Positions 35,828 through 43,465 of a stretch of 64,000 bases of DNA are shown here, one piece after another. The notes beneath the pieces are model-generated. The model saw nothing but the letters and a program-made list of their open reading frames with translations. It was not told where the DNA came from and ran no database searches. The stretch comes from Dendronalium phyllosphericum CENA369 (GTDB lineage: Bacteria > Cyanobacteriota > Cyanobacteriia > Cyanobacteriales > Nostocaceae), in the NCBI RefSeq assembly GCF_016056275.1, contig NZ_JAECZA010000012.1, positions 124,001 to 188,000 of the forward strand. Reading direction: 5' to 3'. The first letter of the stretch is position 1; each line of letters starts with the position of its first letter. The position numbers were made by a program, and so were the translations under genes.

Positions 35828-36880
35828 ATGCCTAGTCAAATCCTGCACCTGCAACTTACAGCAATGCAATTGTCCGACGCGATGCAACCATCGTCAGTCG
35901 GTAAAGGTGCAGCTGATTTTCGGCACTCCTCACTCCTCACTCCTAACTCCTCACTCAGCACTCAGCACTCAGCACTCAGCACTTTGCTAGTTCACCCCCA
36001 GGAACCGAGTGAAATAGTCTTGCAGTTAGAAAATATCGGTAGTCGCAACCTCCGATTGAATGTGCGAGTTGAAGGGAACTTTCCTTCAGAGTGGTGTCGC
36101 ATCGGCATGGAAGGCTATGACCTTGCGCCGCGATCGCGCATGGATGCAGTGTTGTACTTCCAAGTCCCAGCAGACTTTTTTGAGAATCAAGCAGCTTTGG
36201 AACAAGGGCAATCCTTGATGCTGGATTATCACAGCCTAATTTATGTTTATTACACAGAGGAGGATACTGGTAGACAACTAGTCGAAACCGCAGGCGTTAA
36301 TTTATATGTTCGTCCTCACAGTTTATACCTAAATTTTGTACCTGCGCTGTATCGAGAAGTAGACTTTATTGGTCGCTTCTTAAAGATTTTCGAGCAGGCT
36401 TTTGAACCCACAGTCCAGACATTGGATGTGCTTTGGGCTTACCTAGACCCGATGACAGCGCCACAAGCGCTACTGCCTTTTCTCGCTCATTGGGTAGCTT
36501 GGCCCATAGATCGGCGTTGGACTTTAGAGCGACAACGTTTTTTAATTCGCTCTGCGATCGAGCTTTATCGCTGGCGCGGGACAAAGCGAGGTTTACGTTT
36601 ATACATACATCTTTATACAGATTTGCCTTTGGATGACCATATAACTACGGAAACTGATAAGCACATTTGTATAGAAGAAATCCACGGTCAAGGTTTTGTT
36701 TTGAGTAAAACACGTTTAGGAGAGAGTGCTATGATTGGCGGCGGTCGTCCGTATCATTTTATCGTTCGCCTGCGTCCAGAACGCCCGAACCAAGTAGACG
36801 AACAATTAGTCCGCCACATCATCGACCAAGAAAAACCAGCCTTCTGCACCTATGAACTTTATGTAGTCAATAGTCAGTAG
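35828..36880 (+). CDS. gpI-like phage tail/baseplate protein with repeat-encoded insertion
   Basis: Residues about 170-350 match the gpI-type tail protein family of eCIS baseplates (VPALYREVDFIGRFLKIFEQAFEP, then APQALLPFLAHWVAWPIDRRW and IELYRWRGTKRGLRLYI). The first part (about 55-165) is an Ig-like region (IVLQLENIGSRNLRLNVRVEGNF). Residues about 32-52 (HSSLLTPNSSLSTQHSALST) are read from a heptamer tract. The reading frame stays open through it, so the insert probably makes a loop between beta strands. A TTG at 35984 could be an alternative start after the tract. Third baseplate wedge component of this locus. Confidence 0.88.
   Translation: MPSQILHLQLTAMQLSDAMQPSSVGKGAADFRHSSLLTPNSSLSTQHSALSTLLVHPQEPSEIVLQLENIGSRNLRLNVRVEGNFPSEWCRIGMEGYDLAPRSRMDAVLYFQVPADFFENQAALEQGQSLMLDYHSLIYVYYTEEDTGRQLVETAGVNLYVRPHSLYLNFVPALYREVDFIGRFLKIFEQAFEPTVQTLDVLWAYLDPMTAPQALLPFLAHWVAWPIDRRWTLERQRFLIRSAIELYRWRGTKRGLRLYIHLYTDLPLDDHITTETDKHICIEEIHGQGFVLSKTRLGESAMIGGGRPYHFIVRLRPERPNQVDEQLVRHIIDQEKPAFCTYELYVVNSQ
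35922..35984. repeat. Heptamer tract inside the gpI-like coding sequence
   Basis: Units cactcct and cagcact run for about 60 bp and are translated in frame. Confidence 0.85.
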
Positions 36881-36948
36881 TCATTTGTCAGTTGTCAGTT
36901 GTCAGGAAGCAGAAGTATAAATTCTTCATTTTGAATTTTTAATTGATT

Positions 36949-38208
36949 ATGTACCACCCACCCCAAATTCAGCCTTTAGAGCGATTGCAAATTGAAGATG
37001 GTTTAATGATTAATGCCGAACGTTGGAAGCGATCGCACGATTACCATCGTCAGCGTCAAAATATTCATTATCAGTCGCTCAACCAACCAGGAATTGTTCG
37101 TGGTCTGGGTGTGAGTTTGATTCTTGCACCGCCTGATGTACCTTCGCAATACAACGATGGGCGGTGGTTGCAGATTCAACCAGGGATAGCAATTGATTTA
37201 GTTGGCAACCCGATTGTGGTTTCCCAAGCTATAGACTTTCATCTAGCAGCTGATATTACCGAAGAAAAACCCCGCCTCATCTATATAGTGGTGAGTTATG
37301 TTGACCCAGAGAACTTACAACGCAAACAAGTACAAGAATTTGAACCAGAAAGTTTTCGGATTTATGAAAAGACAATACCACCAGATGCCATGGAGGTGGA
37401 ATTGTGCCGGATTTTATTGCAACCAGGATTAGTTTCTTTGCAGAATCCTCAAGATGTCTTTTTTCCAGGTTTGAATAGTTTGGACTTTCGTTATAGAACA
37501 ATAGCGCGATCGCGTCCCACTAACATTGTGCGCGTTGCTCATTTAGAAACAACCCAACTAGAAAATCCAAATAGTTTTGCCAATCTCTCCTACTTAATAA
37601 AATCTACCGCTAATCTCACTTACACTTTGCAGGGAACTGAGCGAATAGATAGACTGGTATATCCACTACAAGATGTGACTACAGCGATTGACTACGATTT
37701 GCTGTTTCTCACAGGTCGTCAACCACTGACTCTCGGCTTACAAGAATTAACTGACCTCAAAAGCTATTTAGATACTGGCGGAGTCTTGCTTGTCGAATCG
37801 CCCACTGATGCTGTCAACCGTCTAGAAAGCATCATGGATCTCACCGACAAGTTAGGTACTCCCTTAGAAGATTTACGACGACTAGACCGCAATCACCCAA
37901 TGCGGACACAACCATTTTTATTTGCCGCCTTACCAATATTCAATCAAAAGCCAATTCAAATATTAATCGCGGGAGGCATTGTCTTGGTTATTGGTGATTT
38001 GTCAGCTTGTTGGGGATTAGATGAAAAGCTTTCCCTACCGCGAGAGACAATTCGCAGCGCCCAGGAATTAGGAATTAACATCCTGCATTTTGCCTGGGCT
38101 AGAAGGCAAATGACCCAGTTACAGCGACAGACTATTTCACTAACACCTCCCACTACATCAACTAAACCCGATGCCTTGAAAAGTCTCTTTAACAAACTAG
38201 AACAATAG
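36949..38208 (+). CDS. Baseplate-associated protein of unknown role with DUF4159-like C-terminal region
   Basis: I choose ATG at 36949 (MYHPPQIQPLERLQIEDGL). The 419-residue protein begins with a segment (INAERWKRSHDYHRQRQNIHYQSL, then GIVRGLGVSLI) like those of tail-fibre or baseplate-anchored proteins in eCIS loci. The C-terminal half (about 235-390) has DYDLLFLTGRQPLTLGLQEL and LKSYLDTGGVLLVESP, which resemble the GATase-like DUF4159 fold. The family assignment is from memory. Its position directly after the gpI-like gene supports a baseplate role. Confidence 0.6.
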   Translation: MYHPPQIQPLERLQIEDGLMINAERWKRSHDYHRQRQNIHYQSLNQPGIVRGLGVSLILAPPDVPSQYNDGRWLQIQPGIAIDLVGNPIVVSQAIDFHLAADITEEKPRLIYIVVSYVDPENLQRKQVQEFEPESFRIYEKTIPPDAMEVELCRILLQPGLVSLQNPQDVFFPGLNSLDFRYRTIARSRPTNIVRVAHLETTQLENPNSFANLSYLIKSTANLTYTLQGTERIDRLVYPLQDVTTAIDYDLLFLTGRQPLTLGLQELTDLKSYLDTGGVLLVESPTDAVNRLESIMDLTDKLGTPLEDLRRLDRNHPMRTQPFLFAALPIFNQKPIQILIAGGIVLVIGDLSACWGLDEKLSLPRETIRSAQELGINILHFAWARRQMTQLQRQTISLTPPTTSTKPDALKSLFNKLEQ

Positions 38209-38260
38209 AGGAGATGAAGAGGACACGGAGACAGGGGGACGCGGAGAATCACCAATGACA

Positions 38261-38325
38261 ACAGACGCGATTAATCGCGTCTCTACTCCTAACTCAGCAC
38301 TCAGAACTCAGCACTCAGCACTCAC
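38261..38325. repeat. GACGCGAT palindrome (copy 6) plus CAGCACT heptamers
   Basis: acagacgcgattaatcgcgtctctac at 38261-38286 is followed by tcagcactcagaactcagcactcagcact, ending 4 bp before the ATG of the WD40 gene. This leaves no room for a Shine-Dalgarno sequence. Confidence 0.85.
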
Positions 38326-38327
38326 TT

Positions 38328-40490
38328 ATGGCAGTCAACCTCGTTAATACCAAAATCTCTACACAAGTACTTCACTTTAAACCAGGTGGTTCGCCAGTCT
38401 CTTTTGAAGTGAGCGTTGTTAATGAAAGCAATCAATTTGCTTCTTTTCAATTAGAAATCATTGCCGCAGGTGGTAGTTCGATAGGTTCTAATTGGTACAA
38501 TATCTCACCCGCCGTTAGTGCGAAAAATCCACCAGGAGACACGACAAAGTTTTATATAACTATTACCGATACACCCGTTGCAGGTTTTATTGGCAAAATG
38601 AACCTCATTGTCCGCATCTTCTCACTGGAACTGCGAGATGAGGACAGACAGCTGCTGCGTTTGGTAGTGGAAGCAGGGACTAGTTCTGTACCGATGCGAG
38701 TTGAGTTACCTGTACGAGAATTTTCGACGCAACCACAGACATTAATTGAAATTCCAGTCCTCGTTCTCAATCCTAGTCAAATCTCTACCAGTGTCTCACT
38801 TCGGTTTTGCGGATTAAAACCACAGTGGCTAGTAGACGGTGGCGAACGACTGCTACAAGTTCCTCCAGGTGCAAAGGTGGAAACATCTTTTTTGTGTCAA
38901 TTGCCAGCTGCTGAAGAAGTCCCCAGTCAGGCATATCCTTTCACAATTGAAGCTACCCATCTGAATGGTCTGCCATCACGTAGTCCAGAAGGTCTGATAA
39001 AAGTACTGCCAGGGGGATTTATTAATTTCCAATGTATTCCAGAAAAGCAGCGGATACCTGTATCTCGTCCTTGGCTACCTCAGTGGCGGACTAATTCTGC
39101 TATTTACCACCTTGAATGTCAGAACTTCAGCAATTTAAGCCAGCAAATACAGGTTGAAGTCAGTAAAGGTGAGGAAGAACAGCCGAAATGTTTCCTCGAT
39201 ATTCAGCCAGAAATCATTGATATCAATCCAGGAGAGACAAAGCATTCTCAACTATTGGTAAGTAAGCGGCGGCGGTGGTTTGGTCTAGCTCAAAAATTTT
39301 CATTTATAGTTAAAGCTTTCGCATCAGATAGCAGACTAAATATTAACAATGAAAACCAATTTCTAAAACTTACTATTCACCCTATTATTCATCCTTGGCT
39401 ACAGTTAATATTAGGAATTTTGTTGTTACGCATTCTGTGGATGGTATCATGGCTTAACCCTGCTAATCCTTTATTTGGGCATCATAGTTCTGTAACTTCC
39501 GTACAATTTAATGGGGTAGGCGATCGCGCCATTAGCGGCTCTCAAGACCAAAGCATAATTAGATGGAATATTGCAGGTTTTACCAATCCTTTAATCAATC
39601 AACAACATGGTAAAATAGCCAAAAATTTAGGCAAAGCAATACGTGTTGTTCGCTACAAACCTGTAAATAATGATGTAGTAGCAGCAGGTTTAGAAAATGG
39701 AGAAATTCAACTTTGGAGTGTACTTAGCGGTACTAAAAAGTCTATAGCCACTTTCACTTTAAACAAATCAGACCGCGTTTTGGCTTTGGAATTTAGCCCA
39801 GACTCGCGTTTTTTATTTAGCGGTCATGGCAGTGGTTCGGTTTTACAATGGGATGCTAATAATGCTCTTTTAGAAAATGCCCCAATTATTACTAAACCGA
39901 TAAAAAGCCAAGATGTAAAATTTTCTGTTTACGGTCTGGCATTGGTTGGACAAGATAGACAAAATCTAGTTGTTGGTGGTAGGTATAACAATTTAGCAGT
40001 TTGGAATTTAACCCAAAATAAACTATGGAAAATACCATACAATCCACCAGGAAGCCAAAACGATTATATTGTCAGTTTGGATAGTGCTGAATACAGACCA
40101 AATCTCTTAGCGACATCTGATAATAACGGACAGATTACTTTGTGGAATATGCAATCATGTCTGAATAATCAAAAAGCTCAATGTCAAGTTCTCGATAAAT
40201 GGTCTGATGGTCATGGTGGTAAGGCGGTGCGTTCGGTTGCTATCAGTAATAATGGCTGCTATTTAGCAAGTGGTGGAGATGATAATCGAGTAATGTTATG
40301 GCCATTGACAAAAGAAGGTAGGCGAGCTTTGCCTAATGGTATACAAGTACATTCTGCTTCCCAGAGATTTAATAGTGTTGATATCAAAGTTGTTAAAGAT
40401 AAAATTTTGATAATTAGCGGTAATGATAATACAGAAGTTATGGTAGATATTCGAGATTTAGATAAAAATTCTTACTGTAAAATACAATAA
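38328..40490 (+). CDS. Membrane protein: Ig-like domains, one membrane segment, C-terminal WD40 repeats
   Basis: The 720-residue protein starts with an Ig-like domain (VLHFKPGGSPVSFEVSVVNES near 14-34) and a second one (about 120-230). A pre-membrane region has VSKRRRWFGLAQKFSF near 310, then one hydrophobic helix (WLQLILGILLLRILWMVSWL, about 356-375). The rest is about five to seven WD40 repeats (HHSSVTSVQFNGVGDRAISGS, then LALEFSPDSRFLFSGHGSG and VRSVAISNNGCYLASGGDDN). WD40 propellers usually bind proteins. In this setting it could tether the injection machine to a membrane and recruit a partner. The pre-membrane region resembles that of the next gene product. Confidence 0.8.
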   Translation: MAVNLVNTKISTQVLHFKPGGSPVSFEVSVVNESNQFASFQLEIIAAGGSSIGSNWYNISPAVSAKNPPGDTTKFYITITDTPVAGFIGKMNLIVRIFSLELRDEDRQLLRLVVEAGTSSVPMRVELPVREFSTQPQTLIEIPVLVLNPSQISTSVSLRFCGLKPQWLVDGGERLLQVPPGAKVETSFLCQLPAAEEVPSQAYPFTIEATHLNGLPSRSPEGLIKVLPGGFINFQCIPEKQRIPVSRPWLPQWRTNSAIYHLECQNFSNLSQQIQVEVSKGEEEQPKCFLDIQPEIIDINPGETKHSQLLVSKRRRWFGLAQKFSFIVKAFASDSRLNINNENQFLKLTIHPIIHPWLQLILGILLLRILWMVSWLNPANPLFGHHSSVTSVQFNGVGDRAISGSQDQSIIRWNIAGFTNPLINQQHGKIAKNLGKAIRVVRYKPVNNDVVAAGLENGEIQLWSVLSGTKKSIATFTLNKSDRVLALEFSPDSRFLFSGHGSGSVLQWDANNALLENAPIITKPIKSQDVKFSVYGLALVGQDRQNLVVGGRYNNLAVWNLTQNKLWKIPYNPPGSQNDYIVSLDSAEYRPNLLATSDNNGQITLWNMQSCLNNQKAQCQVLDKWSDGHGGKAVRSVAISNNGCYLASGGDDNRVMLWPLTKEGRRALPNGIQVHSASQRFNSVDIKVVKDKILIISGNDNTEVMVDIRDLDKNSYCKIQ

Positions 40491-40546
40491 AATTTACAAT
40501 AATTACTCTTTACTAAATTAATTACATTTAAAGGTTAAAGAAAATT

Positions 40547-40582
40547 AAACGAACCACAAAGAACACAAAGTACACAAAGATA
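40547..40582. repeat. ACAAAG-type dispersed repeat
   Basis: acgaaccacaaagaacacaaagtacacaaag resembles the core of the 111-bp element. It lies between the two membrane protein genes. Confidence 0.55.
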
Positions 40583-40669
40583 AGAAATCAAAAATAAACT
40601 GTATTAGTATCTAAAAAAATAGAGAAATATTGATATTTTTAATTTTAATTTTTTTATAAGGTGATAAGT

Positions 40670-43432
40670 ATGACTGCCACGGATGCGAGAATCACAACTA
40701 CAAGATCGGGTTTGACGATGGCAGAGGTACTGATGCTGCCGCCTCAACAGCGCAAAATTGTGCAGTGGTTGATGAAGCGATCGCCTGATGGTGTAACTTT
40801 AACTGAAGCAGCACTGCACATAGACTTAAATCAACAAGCAACTCTGGCTTTATTAGATGAGTTGGTTGAAGAGGGTTTTGTTCAAGAAATCTTAACTTCT
40901 GGTGAGGTTCAATACCGAGTAAATCTCGCGGCTAAACGTGGCATTCAACAGCAAAAAATCCAACAAAGTTTAGCACCTGGTAATCCGCTGGCTGTAATTT
41001 TCAATCCTTCGGGCGACTACGCTGTGCAGGCGGGTTCTAAATTTGAAATTTATGTGACGGTGACTAATAAGGGTGCAGAGAGTGCATTAATTGATATTTT
41101 TATCGATGAATTATCCCAACAATTGATTCAATGGTGCGTTGCACCCCGTCAGCGGTTGGCATTGGGTTCTAATTCAATTAGTGAGGTTTTGTTTGAGTTT
41201 CAAGTGCCGTTGACAGCAATTCCGAGTACTTACAACTACTCAATAGTTATTGATGCACCGCTGCACTACCCAGAAGATACGCCGATTCGGCATGGGGCGC
41301 GAATTCAGGTTTTACCTGCGATTGAAACTGTTGTCAGGGTGAGTGACCCGACTTTTACATTACTACCACCAACAAGTTCGCGATCGCCTGCTTTAATTCC
41401 CCCAGGAGGCATTCTTCAAGTTAATGTCAATGTCCACAACCGTTCTGATCGAGTAGACCGTTTTCGCTTGAGTTGCACGGATTTTGAGGAAAGCTGGTAC
41501 AGCGTCCGCTACCCGGAAGGGTTGGAGACGGCAGGACTAGTAATACCCAATATGGGGTTAAATCTTAACCCTGGCGAACAAGGAGAAATTTTACTACAGT
41601 TCAATCCGCCTTTGGGTGTGACTGCGGGTTTGTACTATCCCACAATCCGCCTGTACTCTGCCAACAATCCCGACTTGGTGCTGTTGGATGTGGTGTACTT
41701 GGAAATTCTGCCATCTTACCTATTGAATGCAGAATTGTTGATAGTGGTAGGTAGGGTAAGACGCAAACATGGGGCGTTTGAGGTCAAGTTGACCAATGCT
41801 GGAAACACCGTCCGGGAAATTGTTTGTCGGGCGATTTCTGCTGAGGAAGATAAGCTGTGTACATATACAGTTTCGCCAGCGCTGTTGCGCGTGTTGCCTG
41901 GAGAGAAAAGCAGTACACAAGTAACAGTAACACCAGTCAAATGGTGGCATCGTCCGATATTTGGGGCGGGACGATTACTTAACTTCCGCATTGAAATTGA
42001 AGACCAGCAGCAATTACCTCTGCCTTATGCTTCCCTACCAGGGACTTTAATTTGGGAACCTCGTCCTTGGTGGCAGTTTTTGCTAGTGTTGCTGACAGTT
42101 TTAGGAACTGTGGGTGCGATCGCATTTTCGATCTGGTGGCTATTGCGACCCCCCGCACAACCGAAAGCTGTGCAATTTAACTCTTCAGATGCTTTATATC
42201 AACAAGCCAATAATGACTTTATTCGCCTGAGTTGGCAAATACACAACCCTAAAGCACTGCAAAATTTGTCTTTAAGTGGTTTGTTTGCTGATGGCACTGC
42301 TGCGGTACAACCGATTGTTTATAACTTCAACAACGGAGTACCCAAAGAACTCCAGCAATATTGTCAGATGCAGGCAATGTTAACTTGTTCAAATGTGCCG
42401 ACAGACGCGCGCAAACCTGGCGATTACGTTTTTGAACTGCAAGCATTTGCTAAAAAGAATCCAGAGGTGGCAGCGAATCTTTTGAAGACAAACACTATCA
42501 AAATTGTTCCTGTACCTCCACCCACGATTTTAGAGTTCTCTTCTGCAAAACCCATTTATCAAGAAGTTCCCATTAATTTACAAAATAATAAAATTAGCCC
42601 AGATACGATTCGCTTAAATTGGCAAATCAATAATTTAGACACAATTAAAGAACTGCGAGTGATCGGGCGATCGCCTGAAAATTTAATCAACAGTCCGCTA
42701 CAAGTTTACAATTTAACTCAAGGTGTTCCTCACGAACTCAAAGCTTTTTGTATGCAGTTACAAAATCAATTGGCTTGTCAAAATGTGCCTGCGAATAATC
42801 GGGGTGCGGGAAACTATATTTTTGAACTGCAAATATTATCTAAAACTGACACCGATAAACCAAGTGCATCTCAAAAAACAGATGTAATCAAAGTCCAACC
42901 TTTGCCTAGTAAAATTGTAGAATTCAAAATTAATAATAGTACTCCACTACCTAAATATTCAATTCCTCTCAATCGAGGCAAATCAAGCAAATTTCTCAAC
43001 TTATCTTGGAAAGTAGAAGGCAGCAGCAATATTAAAGTTGAGTTACTTCCCGCACCCGGAACCGTTAGCCGCGTTGGCACAATTCCTTACCCAATTAGTC
43101 AGCAACCCAGTAGCGAAACAATTACATTGCAAGTCACTAGCGCTACTGGCGAAAAAATTAGTCGTGCGGTGACGATTGAAACTTTTCTCCCGCCTACTCC
43201 AGCATCAAGCCCGACAAATAAGCTACCAAAATTAGAAGGAGGTAAACCTGAAATACCTGTAATTCCCACGCCTTCAGTCGGACAACCCGCACAAACTCCT
43301 GGTAATGCAGGTTCAACATCACCTACACCAACAGCTTCACCTTCTTCCGGTTCTTCCCCTAGTCTTGGTTCGCCCGAACCTTCCCAACCAGGAAAACTCT
43401 CACCTTTGGAACTACCTCCAGGATTTGATTAA
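40670..43432 (+). CDS. Winged-helix, Ig-like, single-pass membrane protein with Pro/Ser/Thr-rich tail
   Basis: I choose ATG at 40670 (MTATDARITTT), with AAGGTG just upstream. The 920-residue protein opens with a winged-helix-like domain (about 17-95: QRKIVQWLMKRSPDGVTLTEAALHI, then TLALLDELVEEGFVQEI). Three Ig-like segments follow (about 105-440). A pre-membrane part has VKWWHRPIFGAGRLLNFRIEI near 425-445, and one membrane helix (WQFLLVLLTVLGTVGAIAFSIWWLL) lies near 468-492. Two similar extramembrane repeats start VQFNSSDALYQQ and LEFSSAKPIYQE and include IRLSWQI/IRLNWQI; a Pro/Ser/Thr-rich tail ends the protein. The winged helix may bind protein rather than DNA. It probably works with the WD40 protein at the baseplate; no homologue is known to me. 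Confidence 0.75.
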   Translation: MTATDARITTTRSGLTMAEVLMLPPQQRKIVQWLMKRSPDGVTLTEAALHIDLNQQATLALLDELVEEGFVQEILTSGEVQYRVNLAAKRGIQQQKIQQSLAPGNPLAVIFNPSGDYAVQAGSKFEIYVTVTNKGAESALIDIFIDELSQQLIQWCVAPRQRLALGSNSISEVLFEFQVPLTAIPSTYNYSIVIDAPLHYPEDTPIRHGARIQVLPAIETVVRVSDPTFTLLPPTSSRSPALIPPGGILQVNVNVHNRSDRVDRFRLSCTDFEESWYSVRYPEGLETAGLVIPNMGLNLNPGEQGEILLQFNPPLGVTAGLYYPTIRLYSANNPDLVLLDVVYLEILPSYLLNAELLIVVGRVRRKHGAFEVKLTNAGNTVREIVCRAISAEEDKLCTYTVSPALLRVLPGEKSSTQVTVTPVKWWHRPIFGAGRLLNFRIEIEDQQQLPLPYASLPGTLIWEPRPWWQFLLVLLTVLGTVGAIAFSIWWLLRPPAQPKAVQFNSSDALYQQANNDFIRLSWQIHNPKALQNLSLSGLFADGTAAVQPIVYNFNNGVPKELQQYCQMQAMLTCSNVPTDARKPGDYVFELQAFAKKNPEVAANLLKTNTIKIVPVPPPTILEFSSAKPIYQEVPINLQNNKISPDTIRLNWQINNLDTIKELRVIGRSPENLINSPLQVYNLTQGVPHELKAFCMQLQNQLACQNVPANNRGAGNYIFELQILSKTDTDKPSASQKTDVIKVQPLPSKIVEFKINNSTPLPKYSIPLNRGKSSKFLNLSWKVEGSSNIKVELLPAPGTVSRVGTIPYPISQQPSSETITLQVTSATGEKISRAVTIETFLPPTPASSPTNKLPKLEGGKPEIPVIPTPSVGQPAQTPGNAGSTSPTPTASPSSGSSPSLGSPEPSQPGKLSPLELPPGFD

Positions 43433-43465
43433 AATTCAGAAATCAGATTTTTTATTACTTAATTT

